Shown here piece by piece: positions 1 to 12,848 of a DNA stretch of 64,000 bases (positions are counted from its first letter, which is position 1; each line of letters begins with the position of its first letter). The DNA lies in NCBI RefSeq assembly GCF_018687715.1, contig NC_056753.1, forward strand, positions 7,077,001 to 7,141,000, written 5' to 3'. The stretch is from Carya illinoinensis. Its lineage: Eukaryota > Streptophyta > Magnoliopsida > Fagales > Juglandaceae. Under the pieces are notes generated by a model, which made no database searches, was not told where the DNA came from, and was given only the letters and a program-made list of their open reading frames with translations. A program made the translations under genes and the position numbers.

Positions 1-283
1 TGACTAAATTGGCTTGTTATTCTGCTTTAGCTTCTTGGTATAGAGTTTGTTTGTTTGTAGTTTTGCATGGCTATCTGTTTGTATTTTGTAGTTTTGTTTA
101 GATTTTGTTGAGCTTGGCTTTGAATTTTTGTACTCTCAAGCTTTTTGTAACCACACGATATATTAATTTGCCACAACTGCAAATATATCAATAAAATTAA
201 AGTAGAGTCATCTTATGTTAAAAAAAAAGAGGCTAAAATGGTTCAAACCTTTGCTTTTTTGTTTGTTTTGTATAAATCTTTAC
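1..283. other. AT-rich, no gene seen
   Basis: T-rich sequence followed by an A run near 220-229. It could be the 3' end of a transcript or of a non-LTR retroelement on the plus strand, but there is no coding support and no target duplication could be found. Confidence 0.25.
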
Positions 284-583
284 TAGTGGTGAGTTTATAA
301 GTGTGAAGGAAAGTCTCACATCTTGAGTTAGCTTTTAAAGTTGAGAGAAGCTCAAGACCACCCAATACTGGTATCAGAGTCCAAGTTTACCAACAGTCTC
401 AAACCCAACAATCCACGGGAGAAGCAGGTTGTCGTTGCCTCTAACCTAGGGCCCAATGTGTGAGGGGTAGATTATTAAAATTATCCCACATAGGTTGTGG
501 AAGGAGCTGGTGGTCAGTTTATAAGTGTGAGAGAAAGTTTAAGCTAGCTTTCAAGGTTGAGAGAGGCCCAAGACCACCCAACA
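284..583 (+). mobile_element. TRIM-type LTR element remnant
   Basis: Two diverged direct repeats flank a primer-binding-like site. The 3' terminal repeat is about 459-583 (begins TGTGAGGGG, ends CCACCCAACA). A 5'-truncated copy is 284-367, sharing GTTTATAAGTGTGA and CAAGACCACCCAA. Directly after the 5' copy, 369-381 reads TGGTATCAGAGTC, complementary to the 3' end of initiator tRNA-Met. The purine-rich CTAGGGCCCAATG precedes the 3' repeat. The internal region is only about 90 bp with no coding capacity, as in terminal-repeat retrotransposons in miniature. The 5' LTR start is missing, so no target duplication can be shown. Confidence 0.6.
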
Positions 584-914
584 ATTAAGTCTTGATGTAA
601 ACTGTAGAACCAATCGTTTTGGCTATTAAGCTACATAAATACCATCATCTACATTTTATAATGCTGATCCATATAGCATTTTTGAACAGGACAGTAAATG
701 GCGGTTCCAAATCATGAAGAGCTCTCACCGATAGATTTCAAAGTGACCGAAATAAACTGGATGCAATATTCTATTTCGAACCCTACTTTTTACTATAAAT
801 AGTTTTCAAGTCTCCCTATATTTCAGTGCTTGCCAAATTCTTTAAGCCTTGTGATATTTCTCAAACTCCCAAATGCTATGATTGTGCATGCTGTTTAACA
901 TACATATATAATAA

Positions 915-1095
915 CAGAAATGATAGTTACAGTCATGAGTGCATAAGTGCAACATAATCACTTTGAAAAAAGTGAATAAATACGAGATTTACATGAAAAG
1001 AAATTAATTTTAATAGTAGACTCTATTCTTTTTCAAAATGATTGCACGATACTTACACACTTCACAATAGTACGTAACATTACTTATATAATAAA
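915..1095 (+). repeat. MITE hairpin family, copy 1
   Basis: The left half (AAGTGCAACATAATCACTTTGAAAAA) is an imperfect inverted repeat of the right half (TTTTTCAAAATGATTGCACGATACTT). The same sequence recurs in this window near 11285-11430 and 26330-26490, and in reverse orientation near 2085-2195 and 16285-16390, so it is a dispersed small hairpin element. Confidence 0.5.
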
Positions 1096-2084
1096 TTAAT
1101 TAGCACGCTCGCTATCCTCCTTGAGTTAGTTTTAACGGCCACTGAAATCCTCAGAGAGTAGGAGAAGTTTGAGAGAGGCAAATGAGTATGGTAAAGGTGT
1201 ATAAAGTGTCGAGACTCGTGTCCCCAGTTGATTACTAACCAGGTAGAACTAAATTTTTGTAATCTCCCTCAATTTTAGTTTTATGGGCCAGTCACATAAA
1301 TGCTGGTTTTTATCTGGGCCATTAACTACCAATTGGACAAAACCTAGTTTGGGCCACTCGTACAAAGGTAACTTCTTACTAAGACGGCCCACTAATTGGA
1401 TCCTGTCACCTTTTCTGCTTTTTGGACTAATTATACATTACTGTAAAAATAACAAATATTATAGGAATTCGTTAACAAGATTTTCAGTCTTCTTCTTCTT
1501 CTTCTTCTTTTTTTTTTTTTTTTTTTTTTAAATTTATAAAAAAAAAAAACTAGAATTTGCAATCTATAAAAAAAAGGAAAAAAATTGTTAAATTGCAGAA
1601 GTTATGATGATTGAGAAACCCAAAACCATTGCGAGATATTTTATTCTATCTCTCACACAATCAACGATCTCTCTAATCTCTCCAAGTTCATATTATACAG
1701 GCAAATTAGTTATATACACACAACAGTGTACATCAAACAATTTTCCTCCAACAAATAATATTTTTTTCAATCAAACATCATACTTTAAGATTCTAAAGGT
1801 AATATCATTAGAATTTGCATTTAGCAGCATATCATGTACAAAAATTATCCTAAACTTAGTTCAAAGAAATGTAAATAATCTATCTTCGATGCAAAATATA
1901 TGCAGCAGATCATATTTTGGTGAAGATGGTCATGCAAATATTACACAGACCTTATCCTAAAAGAACACTTCAAAGAAAATATCTAAAAATAGCAGCTAGC
2001 TAGCATATTTCAATTCACAGCTTCCTTCTTGTATAGTTGCTATATATATACACTGAGAAATATAATATATGCCTTATTATTATT

Positions 2085-2195
2085 ATTATTTTTAAAATAA
2101 AATTTAATATTAAAAAATTAATTTCTTTTATATAAATCAAATATTTATTCAATTTTTTTTTAAAAATAATTACACAATCACGTGCAAGTATCCTT
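2085..2195 (-). repeat. MITE hairpin family, reversed copy
   Basis: The stretch ATTAATTTCTTTTATATAAATC followed by ATTTATTCAATTTTTTT matches the reverse complement of the core of the element at 915-1095. Degenerate and AT-rich. Confidence 0.35.
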
Positions 2196-3048
2196 TTTCT
2201 TTGCTTTATTTAATAAGGTAGTTTGCATTGCCAGAAAAAAGGAATCAGTCTTCTGTTGTCTACTTGCTCGGCCCCACAAAAGTTAATGCACATGTAATAT
2301 TTGCCTTCCTCGATCTGTCATAATAACTTTCTGGTTTTCTTTGTTTGAAAAAGTTGTCCTGATCAATAACTGAAGATCAGTCAAAATGCATGAGGGCATC
2401 CAACATGAAACCAGGTTTTTAATAACAATTAATAATTATCAGATGTTCAGTTGCAGATACAAGAAATTTCGTTGTAGGTCCATTTAATATGGCTAAAATT
2501 CCAATTCCAGAAAGAGAAATTGATAGAGTATCCAACGTCGTTCTTCTTGCAGAATTAACTGATCTTTCTGACACTGAGCAGCTTGCAAACAACTTTACAG
2601 CTAAATATGTCTTTGTACCTCGCAAGACTAGCTATATATACATGGAATGGCAGGCAGGCTAACTCCAAAAATATGTGATAATCTCCACAAAAATTGAATC
2701 TTGAGTACTTGAATAAGCTGCATTTAGTTTACGTAAGAGTCTCGGCCATGCAAAAAGCAGAAGATCAAGATTAGTCATGAGTTCATAACTAGTAAATTCT
2801 TTCTTTCTTTTCTAGCTAACTTGTTCTTTCTTTCTTTCTTTTCTTCCATAAAAGTTCTTCATAATCAAAGCTGTTGCATTGTTTTGGCTTGAGGTGGTCT
2901 GACACATGCGAGTCTAGCTAGCCATGTGATATTTAACGACAACAAAAAGATCAGAAAAAGTTGGTAGATTCTCGTTATATCGATCAAATAAGCACGCATG
3001 CATCGAGTGCTCTCCAGGCTGCAGCAAGTACTGCTTGTTGCAGGCTAC

Positions 3049-3070
3049 GTGCATGACACATGTCATGCAC
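3049..3070. repeat. Near-perfect palindrome
   Basis: GTGCATGACA and TGTCATGCAC are perfect 10-bp inverted arms separated by 2 bp. A second, looser inverted pair (GCTGCAGCAAG / CTTGTTGCAGGC) lies just upstream. Function unknown. Confidence 0.5.
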
Positions 3071-4317
3071 CCTGACCTGGCCCACGGCCTAAAGCTTAAC
3101 GAAACTGGTTCAGTTAAAAGAAAGCCGTTCTTCCTGTAATGGATCGATATTGCGGGGGCTACAACCTTAATGGTGTTTGTTTCTTATCCTTTTCACGTTG
3201 CATGTCTCTCATGGAAAACCTTGAACGGTTCCTATCATCGAACACTCTCCCCACAACAATAATTGCATGCTCCAATCTCCAGAAGAAACCTCACAAGCAA
3301 TCCGCATCATGATTACAATCGATGGACTGCATGTTGTCAAGTCTAGGGAGATGAGAACGCGCGTGTGGGGATCAAGATATTCTGAAGTGATCATCCTGAT
3401 TAAAATCAATTATCTCTAGCTTTATTTCGTACTAAAAGAGATGTTGGTTGGGAACTTTACACTAATGATTGTGTTTTGCAAACAGAACAGACAAAGCAAA
3501 GACTTTGGACCACAATTTTGGAAGGAAGAAAGCCTAACCACACATGCAAGTGGTCCAGTACTACTACTTGTACTGATTCTGGTGCGTGATGGTCCTTCCA
3601 CCTTTATTTCCCACGTAAAGGCCGTTGTAGTTCGGAATTGAAGAATGACACAAAGACAAAGAAGCCCCCACGTTGATGTGCTGATGATGCAGCACAAAAG
3701 TCTAGCCTGCATGCTTCTGACAGCCGACAGATCTATCTTTGTACGTAGGACCACCTGCATCATCTATCCCAAGTTTTCTTTCGATTTTAGGTTTCAGCTC
3801 ATTTGGACCAAATTAAAGATACCCAATGCACCAAAACTGGCTTAAACCGCACGACCCCTACTTATGTACTCTTTAATATCTCCCACACCCCACTTGCGGC
3901 ACTCCGTACCGTCTTCGGTCGGGGTGCATTGCATGCATGCGTCGTGCCATGCATCCACGCGCATGCATGGTCAAAAGCTTCTTAACCTTTCAACCTTCCC
4001 TATATAATCATTGAGTATAAATATGGATATCTCAAGTGTTGTAAGATCTGATTTTGTTCAGGAAAAAACAACTATATTTGTGCGATCGATGCACATGTTA
4101 ATTTGTTAATGAAAAGCAATAAAAAAAAATTAACTGTCTCATGCACGGTCTAATATAAGTCTGGCTGAGTATTTTTGCATATGTCGTATGAAACCTTCAA
4201 GAATATTGTAAATATAAATTCTTTTTAAAAGACTTTCGACTAAATACGGTCTCAATTAAAAATGATACATAATGTCTCAACTTGATTTGCACAATGTACT
4301 CCCAAACTAGCACATGA

Positions 4318-4608
4318 TGTTTGGTAATTTGTGTAGTTAGGTTTGAGTATTGAGAAGTAGTGTTGAAGTATGTTGTGAATAATAGTAAAAAAGTAGGTGA
4401 AAAGTAATAATAGAATATTGAATAATGGTAAAATGTAATGAATAATAGTAAAAATTAGATGAAAAGTAATAATAGAATATTAAATAATGGTAAAAAGTAA
4501 TGAATAGTAATAAAAAGTAGGTAAAAAGTAATAATAAAGTAATGAATAGTAATAGAGAATGTTGAGAAGTATTGAGATACTCTTGGTACCCAAACATAAT
4601 TCGGCTAT
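4318..4608. repeat. AT-rich MITE-like element
   Basis: The ends are inverted relative to each other: left TTTGAGTATTGAGAAGT, right end the complement of CTCAATACTTCTCAAC, with TTTGGTAA / GGTACCCAAAC outside. The interior consists of degenerate repeats of AATAGTAAAAAGTAGGTGAAAAG-like units. The ends resemble the GTTTGGGTA family seen elsewhere in this window. Confidence 0.4.
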
Positions 4609-4794
4609 CCAAATTAAGGCCCCCACACCTTACACCGATGACGTGAGTCAGCCATGTATTTTATTTTTTTAATAGAAACCAAAATGTACCAAATGCCCCG
4701 ACTAATACCCTTATAACTCAAAATTCTCCCAAAATATCCGCCTGTTGCCTCCTAGCAAAGAGGCATGTGAAAAAGATCGTCCCAACAAATAAAA

Positions 4795-5490
4795 TGATTG
4801 CGTTTGGATAATAAGGTGATTTCAGATATTTTGTAAATAGTAATAAAAAATAATAATAAAACAGAGCCTAAATCTCACCATTACCAACAACCAAATCACC
4901 CTTTTTTCGCAACAAAAACATAACTTAACACAATCCAAATAAAAAGGTAGCAATTCTAACACCCCCAAATCAGAAAAATGGATTGCCGCCCAAACTCATC
5001 AAATATTGTTTTCCAAATCAGTTACTCCATTGTCTCTTCTCAAATCCTTCATTGTATAATAAAAAAATAGTGTGAAACAAAAGAAATAATTGACAAAAAA
5101 TAAATCTACGGTTTTTCTTTCCACCTCAAGCGAATATACAATCCATGGATTCATCAGTATTATATCTGTAAGTAGTAGTAAAATAGTTTGAATTAAAATA
5201 TTTTATTAGGTCTTGAAAAATAAGAGAGAAAAAGTTGAATAAAAATATTATAAAATTAAGTTATTTTAATATAATTTTTGTTTTAAAAATTGAAAACTAG
5301 TATTGTTTTTTATATTTAATTGATAGTTTGAAAAAGTTATAATAATTAGGTAATGATTATATGAAAAATTTAAAAATTTGAAATTAAAAATATTTTGTGT
5401 TTAATTAATGCCTGAGAATAAAATATTTGAAAATATTTAGAATACTTAATAATAATTGTATTGTCAAACATATCTAAGTATCCAAATGGG
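4795..5490. repeat. MITE-family copy split by other sequence
   Basis: The left end GCGTTTGGATAATAAGGTGATTTC and right end TATCTAAGTATCCAAATGG are inverted. The inner parts (GTAGTAAAATAGTTTGAATT, AGAGAGAAAAAGTTGAATA) match the element at 38587-39442. About 290 bp of unrelated sequence (roughly 4870-5160) interrupts it. Confidence 0.4.
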
Positions 5491-5870
5491 CACTTAGTTT
5501 ATCTAAGAATAATGAGAATAGGTAATGACCAATTTATTAGCCCTAGATTTATTTTTATTTATTTTTCTATATATTGCATGGGCTGTAACAGGACATTTAA
5601 ATTTCATTGGTTAATGGGATGTTTAGCCATTTTTACTTATGTATTCTGTAGGAGTAATATTATAGTTATTTTTATGTATTTTTTGTATATTTTATTGATA
5701 TAATTTGTTTGATCAATTATTTTTTAATAGATAATTAATTATTTTAATAAAATACATAAATATATATAAATGACTATTCATGACATTTTTTATTCTTAAT
5801 GTTTTATCATATATACAATAATTGCTTTACAAAGAAAAAGAGAAGAGGGAAGTGATACGTTAGAATTAAA
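5491..5870. other. AT-rich intergenic, nothing recognised
   Basis: Low-complexity AT-rich DNA without gene, RNA or terminal-repeat signals. Confidence 0.3.
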
Positions 5871-5875
5871 TGTTG

Positions 5876-6085
5876 AGGTCCCGTTTGGTTATACAGATAA
5901 GATGAAATATTTTAAATAATAATGAATAAAATATTATTATAATATAATTTTTAAATATTAATTTTATATTAAAATTTGAAAAAATTAAATTATTTATTAT
6001 ATTTTATATTAAAATTTTAAAAAATATAATAATGAATTAAAATAAAATAAAATGAAATTTTAATTTTTGGTTAATCAAACAAATA
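5876..6085. repeat. Short AT-rich MITE
   Basis: Begins GGTCCCGTTTGGTTATACAG and ends TTTGGTTAATCAAACAAA. The ends are roughly inverted. The interior is almost pure A/T with repeated TATATTAAAATTT units. It sits about 270 bp upstream of the start codon of the next gene. Confidence 0.4.
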
Positions 6086-6350
6086 AAGGTACAAGCGTTG
6101 TCAACAATAAGCTTGAGTGGCTGCCGAATGCCGAGCCACGTCTGATGTGCCTAGAGTTGTTAGTTGTAGGGGGTAAATCGAGTTTACTCAAGGAATAAAG
6201 TAAAAGCTAGCTGTGAAGCAGAACGGTCGGAAGTTTTGAGATGCATTTGATTTGAAAAAAAGAAAAGGGTGAAACACGGGTAAAACAGCGAAGCACGCGC
6301 AGATTAAAAATTGAATTGCGAGAGAGAATACGAGGCGGAAGAATACTAAG

Positions 6351-9300
6351 ATGGAAGGCAAAGAAAAAGGTGCGAAGAGAGAAGCCAAAAAGCAGGGATT
6401 GATGGTGAAAAAGTTGAAACGCCGTATGTTGGTAGGGAAAAGAGGAGGCCCTTGTACTCCACCACCCACATGGAGGCTTGAGCTTTCATCTCACGAGAAT
6501 GATGACACCTGTACTAGTAACATACAAGAATTCCTCACCTTTCCCAATAACACTGCAACAGTCTCAGCCAGAAAGCTCGGTGCAAACCTCTGGGACTGGG
6601 AGATACAGCCCCATCAACACGTCCCACTCAGGCTTGCTAAACTGAGTAAGGGTGTTGCTAGGCCCCGTCACCACCACCACAGGCACAAGGGGTTTGAGGT
6701 TTCCCAACACTTGGTTGACCCTCCTGATAGCCCCCCTTACTCGGTACAACTTTACCAGACTTACCCTGCCTTTCTCCTTTTCTGGTTGCTGAATGCCAAC
6801 GTGCTTTTCCTTTTAAAGTTTTGCTAGTTATTTGGGGTTTTTATTTTTGGTTGTTTTCCTGGGAGGGGAACTTACCTGGTTATCCTGTGTTCTTGATTTC
6901 GTTTAGTTTCTGGTTTTTTTGTCCCAAGGGGGATATTTTTGTTAGTTGGCTCATTCAGAAATGTTTTCCCAGCCCAAATAATTTTTCTTTTTGGTTCAAG
7001 CTTACGGCTTTGTGGGATATCACTGGCTTGGTGGTTAAGTGTTCGCTGTCCTCTTCTTCTATTTTTTTTTTCTCCTCTGCTTCATGAATTGTTCAGATCT
7101 CATCTCTGGTTTACTACTATTTCGTTGGTAATTTTTCATGTACATTTGGAGAATTCGGTTTCGGCTGAAATATTGCTTCTTTGGATTCATGTCTTTGGTA
7201 CTAAATACTAAGCGGGCTCTGCTTGGGACCTGTCTTGATGCATTCCCTTGAGATAGAAGGACTTCACCACATCCACCACATCGTTGCTAGTTGTTCAGAC
7301 TATTATCAATTTATCACTTTATATCCATCCAAAGGACATTTAAAAGATATCTTAAAGATCGAGATGGAGTCACTCTTTCAGTAACCTTCTTTCCAGTCCA
7401 TTTAATTTTCCGTAGGAAATTTCCTTGCTGTTTTCCTACCTTGCATCATTCTTTGAGCATTTTTCTTCTTGTTGATATCTTGCTTCCTTGGTTTATAGTA
7501 TCAATAGTTCTGGAAACAGAAATTTGAAATTGCTTCTACCGAGGAAAAAATGCATGCGAAAAGTTTACATGTTACTAGGAATAGAGAGCATTTGCATGGT
7601 TTAAACGAGGGGTCTAATTGGCAAGGGTATTACATCTCGTTTAGCATTATTTTGAAGAAATAATTTTGTGGCAGCAACATGGATGGAATTAGTGTGATCT
7701 AATTGTAGCTGTAAACCTTCTGTCATTTCCTTTTTTTCTTCCTCCTTTTTGAAGTTTTTTTTTAATCTAAATACTGATTTTACCCTTTGCAGCCAGCTAG
7801 TGCAACTCGGTTGAGGAGGCATGTTGCAGCTTCTCCTGTACGACAGCATCGATCACTTCAAAGGAACCATTGTGCCCTGCAGCCTTTATCTTCTGCAAGT
7901 TATGGTAGCTCGTTGGAGGTAAGAATGTAGCCTAACCATCCATAATTCTATCTTCTGCAAGTTAGTCTTTTCTTTCTTTTCCTTTTATTTTTTTCTTCAA
8001 TTATTATTGTGATGTATATGAGATAGCCTGCCCTTATCACCAATTTGCTAAACAACAATAGAGGAGAAATTATATGAAAAATCTTGCCATGGGAAGTTGT
8101 AGATATTAATATGTAATAGCAGAATTTGAAAAATGTTGAGCCTACAACTAAGCACAGAGCTTCCTGGCACAAGTGGCCTTGAGATACAAAATGCGTTGTA
8201 TCGGGACCATGAGAACAACATGCTAGAGGACCTTGAACAAACTATGGAGGAGCTGATCAAGACTTTCCTTTCCAATGCTCTACTCCTTTGGACTACTACA
8301 ATAGACTTTAGTGGGCTGAATTTGCATGTTTTTTCTTGATGCTTTCTTTTTTCTAAATAGGTATTTTTCTTGCATACAACCCGTGTACTTGGAGTAAACA
8401 ATTTGAGAGTTTTAACAAAATTTTTATTACTAAAAAAAGGACCGTGAGAATGAAATTTTATATGGTCAAGTAATGTTTGTCAATGGAACAAGTGAAAAAC
8501 TTACACCTGATACCTTTCAGGTTTATGTTATAATTGCCTCTTCCGATACCATCAATACTCATATTAATCATTTCCTCTAATGCTTGAGAATTATGACAGA
8601 GACCTTATTTTCACAGCTTCTTGAATGTAAGATGCTGATGAAAAGCATGACTGGCATATGTTTGAATCTTTGATTAATTAATCATGAATCGGTGACAAGA
8701 GATGCAACTAAATAACCTGATGACTTGTTAACTTCCTTTATGAAAGTATACTTACAAAAAAAAGCTTCCTTTATGAAACTGCAGTTTCTGTCATAATAAA
8801 AGTCATATCCCCTAAGTTCCTTGTGATAATTTGATTCTTTAACTTCACTGCTGTTACTTTCCTGCTTTTAAATTTCTCCTCGAAAAAATTCTTCAATTTA
8901 AGGGCCATTTCACCCTATTATTTTCACAGGTGGCATGTTATAGCCCTGCTGTCACTCCCACAAGTTCTTTGGACTTGAAGGCTAGAATGGTTGAATCAAG
9001 TTACGGCCTTAAAACATCCACACCGTTACTGAAGGTGCTCAATCGGATCTGGAGTCTTGAAGAAGAAAAAATATCCAATATATCGTTGGTAAAAGCATTG
9101 AAAACGGAACTATGTCGCTCGCAGGCTAGAATTAGAGAATTGCTAGAAGAGAAGCAATCAGATAGGCATGAAATGGATGACCTGATGAATCAAGTTACTG
9201 AGGATAACCTTGTTAGGAAGAATAAGGAGCAAGATCGAATTAAAGCTGCAGTGGGATCTATCAGGAATGAGCTAGAAGGTGAGAAGAAGTTAAGAAAGCA

Positions 9301-10456
9301 CTCAGAAAGCCTGCACCGAAAGCTAACTCGAGAGCTTTCTGAATTGAAATCATCTTTTTCAAATGCTTTGAAAGAACTTGAAAGAGAGAGAAATGGACGG
9401 CTTCTCTTGGAAAACTTGTGTGACGAGTTTGCTGAAGGAATAAGAGATTATGACCAAGAAGTCCGGTCTTTAAAGCACAAGACTGACAAGGATGGGGTTG
9501 GTAGGGAAAACACTGACAGGTTAATTCTCCATATTTCAGAAGCATGGCTTGATGAACGGATGCAAATGAAATTGGTGGAAGCTCAAAATGATCTTGCAGA
9601 AAAGAATACAATCCTGGACAAGTTAGGGTTTGATATAGAAACTTTTCTTCAAGCTAAACAGTCCACTGAATCAAGGAAAAATAGTAACTTGTCACCCCAG
9701 GAGCTAAAGAATGTGGGTCGGCTTTCGCGAGAATCCTTTCCTTTGAATGAGACTGTTAGTGCACCTCAAAGTGCAGCTGATGAAAATTCCTCTACGAATG
9801 GTGATTCATGTTGCTTTGAACTAAACAAGAGTACTGGTGGGAAACGAAGCAAAGGCAGCTCCAAACAGAAGGATAATAATGCTGCAGAGAGCGATCACAA
9901 AGAGATTTTGAAATCAAGTTCGCTTAGAAAAAAGGTAGGATTATGGGAAATCAATGAAGTCTGTAACTCATCTTGTTTGCACGGTCAGTTTGAAGAACAT
10001 AAGATGAAGGCCATGCCATGTAATGGTAGCAGGAGCCAGTTAGCAGTGAGGCAACAGGGTGAGATGCGAGGAGAGCAAGATGTTATAAACTATCTTGAGA
10101 AATCTGTAACGCGTGGGGCTACACAGGAAGATCTACAAGAAGGATGCAGCAGACGAGTTGGAACCAGTGGACTGAAGTCAAGTCATGTGCTTAATAACTC
10201 GATTCGAAGTCATTCCTTGTCATTGGAAGGTCAAAGTAATTGCAGAGAAGATTCTTGGTTTCAGTCTGTATTAACAGATAATGCAACTCCAGCACAACAA
10301 TGGATGTCAAAATTAATGACTCCAGATCCTGGAAAATGTGAATCTTCTCTGAGATGGACGCAGGGCTTGAAGGAGAATACATTGATGGCAAAACTACTTG
10401 AAGCAAGGTTAGAGGGACAGCACTCTCGCTTAAAATCTTCCAGAGGTTCATTTTAA
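6351..10456 (+). CDS. Coiled-coil protein, At5g41620/At3g11590-like
   Basis: Three exons, joined in frame (all junctions phase 0): 6351-6743, 7793-7918 and 8930-10456, giving about 681 residues. Donors are GGTACAA and GGTAAGA; acceptors TTTGCAG and TTCACAG. The start ATG has A at -3 and G at +4. The N-terminus is basic and carries the family signature LVGKRGGPCTPPPTW (about residues 27-42) and SARKLGANLWDWEI (about 73-86). Exon 2 gives PASATRLRRHVAASPV. Exon 3 opens with SLDLKARMVESSYGLKTS, then KVLNRIWSLEE and a long heptad-rich coiled coil (about residues 215-415) with the conserved ERERNGRLLLENLCDEFAEGI block. The last ~260 residues are polar and low in predicted order, closing with a conserved-looking NTLMAKLLEARLEGQ. 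From knowledge of the family, these are plant-specific, mostly uncharacterised proteins, distantly like BRANCHLESS TRICHOME; no enzymatic domain is visible. The function is not known from sequence. Confidence 0.88.
8357..8440 (+). repeat. LINE 3'-end fragment in intron 2
   Basis: TAGGTATTTTTCTTGCATACAACCCGTGTACTTGG followed by an A-rich end resembles the 3' tails of plant L1-type LINEs (GTGTACTTGGGCTATGCC...). Similar tails occur at 37410-37515, 39667-39745, 47636-47739 and 57572-57677. Confidence 0.35.
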
Positions 10457-11284
10457 ATTCAACATGATAATGGTAGATTTGCCTGTGGAAAGAAGTAATT
10501 GATTGAGCAGTGCACTGCTTTGTGAATATCGTGCCTAGATAGGTCCTCTTCCTAAAACGAGTATTTGTAGTAAAGCAATGTATCAGGGTAAAAGGTGGCA
10601 TCCTTATTATAGTCTTGCTATAATAGAGATAATGGTGTACATCAGTACATGGATCAAAACTACTAGGACAATGCTGCCAACCAAGTCTTGTTTAAAATCA
10701 ACTCGACCTATTTTTGCTGTGCGTAACGTGAGTTATAAGTTATAGCTCCCAAATTTATAAGGCTCCCTGTCATAAACTTAAAGCCAGGTTTATGAAAGGA
10801 GAAATGTTGGTATATTGGGTTATGAAGAATTTTAAAAATAATATTTCAGAATTCTCAATTTTTTTTTTTTTTTTTTTTAAAGATTAGAATTCGGGAAAGA
10901 AGAGAAAAATTTTAATAATTTTTTTTTTAAATTTTATCTCTAAAAGTAAGTTTGTATTGGATTTTGTAAAAGTGAATAAGGTGAATTGAAAAAGTTAACT
11001 GATTATAAATTTTTAAAAGCGTTTTTGTTTCAGGGTTTGTAAAAGTATTGATTTTTTATGTCACGGTAATGATTAAATAAAATTAATATTTTCATTTTTA
11101 GATTTAAAGATGTTTAGAAAGAAATTAAAAATTTTATATAACCAAATATTTATACATGTTGCTATATGCGTATATGCAGTGATAGTAAGAATTCATTCAA
11201 GGAGGTCGTTTGTTATGCATGGATAATTATTGATTAGGATTAGTTGAATGAGGGAATAGATCAATATTAGGAGTTTGAAAAATG

Positions 11285-11430
11285 ATATATGCAATGGCAC
11301 AATTCTTTTGAAAAAGTAAGTAAATGCAGAATTCATATGAAAAATTAATTTTTTAATAGTAAAACTTATTCTTTTTTAAAAGGATTGCACAATACTTACT
11401 GCTCAACGATTATATGTAGTATTACATTAA
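11285..11430 (+). repeat. MITE hairpin family, copy
   Basis: Shares GGCACAATTCTTTTGAAAAAGTAAGTAAATG and the inverted right arm TTTTTTAAAAGGATTGCACAATACTTA with the element at 915-1095. Confidence 0.45.
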
Positions 11431-11542
11431 CAATGAACAACATATTCCATCTAGTTGAAGAATTGGGCTAATGTTGAGTACTTCTCCCTCCCCCTTTCTT
11501 TGTTGCAGCGCAAAATGCAAAGTCATTTCTCTAACTCGCCTA

Positions 11543-11830
11543 AGGTCCCGTTTGATTGTTGAACTCAATTGCGTTCAATTTAGTTCCATTTAATTTTAAG
11601 CTGAATCTAACTTCTAAATATCTGACTCTCAAATTACTTAACTTATCTCAATTCAAAATTTTCTTACATGTGGAACTTACAACTTTTTTAATTTAACACA
11701 TCTTTATAGGTGGGGCTCATAACCTTTTTTAATTTTTCATAAATCGTATCAAATTCATCTTAATATTTAAACTCATTTTAGATGAGTTCCACACAAATCA
11801 CTTTACTAACTCAACGATTAAATTAATCAT
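11543..11830. repeat. MITE-like element
   Basis: Starts GGTCCCGTTTGATTGTTGAACTCAA and ends with AACTCAACGATTAAAT. The ends contain inverted GTTGA(A/G)CTCA-type arms. Non-coding, AT-rich interior. Confidence 0.35.
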
Positions 11831-12848
11831 TTTGTTATCTCAAGAGATATTCAAGAGAGAGTGTGTGAGAATATATTTTTCCAATTTTCCACCGTCCCTT
11901 TCCATCTTACGGAGTGACCTTTTATAGGAATTTTAAACTTTATGTTAACTTTGAATCAGTTAGATAGATGGAAATGTATGATTATTCCCAAAAATTAGGG
12001 CTCATGGCCATTGTTTATAAGAAGTGACTAATTTATTTAGTTATTGGCATTTAGTGGTTTTGAGTTATCCCAACGGTAAAAAAAAAAAAATTTGCAGGAA
12101 AGCATAAGATCATCATTTTGACATATATAATATGATGTTTACAATTGTATGACATGCATACATTAATATAATAATTAAGTTGTAGAACATATTGTCAAAA
12201 TATTCATTGATCTAAAAATATGTGATCATGTGCATGACCTAATTATATATATATATATATATAGAAGCAAAATTAATACGATACCAAAACCCAATGCTTT
12301 CATGATTTTGACAAAACCAGCTGCATGCATGTATGATGACTTCGTTCTTGATCATTTTGAGTCGAGAAATACAAGATTGGGTTAAATTTCTCATTTATTT
12401 ATTTTATTTAGGATTTTAACGTTTGTACATTTTGAGGAGTTTATGAGATATTATCCAAATATGAATATTCCTAGTTCCTATTGTATGTCAATCATGTATT
12501 TTAACACAAACATTAATAATCAGATCTTTGATTTTATATATATACACCAATAGAATAATAAACAATTAAAAAAGTATCTTTCTCCATCTTAATTTGATAA
12601 AGAATTTGATCTGGTTATGAGAGAATGATCACCTTAACAACTTAGCCTCCAAATATCTTCTATGGTTAGAAGCACAATAATATTGTAGATGAGAATCATT
12701 AACCCCTTAGTACTATTTATAGACTTCTAGCCATTAAGAAATCTAAAAATTTTATATCTCACTATGATTAGATATAGAGGTACTTTAGTCTCACTATAAT
12801 TCATTAAATTAAATAATAAGATCGATGGAGCTAATCTAAACCCATTAT

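Larger units (their letters stand above)
1096..4300. other. Intergenic DNA, no gene recognised
   Basis: Short open frames occur on both strands but none has a recognisable domain, conserved motif or splice structure. The stretch includes a T run near 1508-1528, a reversed MITE copy near 2085-2195, CTTT repeats near 2800-2845, and a cluster of RY-type CATGCATG motifs near 3930-3970 just upstream of a TATATAAT sequence at about 4001. No transcript downstream of that TATA-like sequence could be recognised. Confidence 0.4.
10457..12848. other. 3' flank and AT-rich intergenic DNA
   Basis: The first ~150 bp is the likely 3' UTR of the upstream gene. The rest is AT-rich, with a poly-T run near 10860-10878, MITE copies (listed separately) and an AT microsatellite at about 12245-12262. 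No gene was recognised. Confidence 0.4.

Noticed and set aside
6821..7527. Several plus-strand frames in this stretch
   Set aside because: They lie within intron 1 of the coiled-coil gene (6744-7792), are T-rich and hydrophobic by composition only.
9261..9611. Minus-strand frame inside exon 3 of the coiled-coil gene
   Set aside because: Antisense shadow of the well-supported plus-strand exon.
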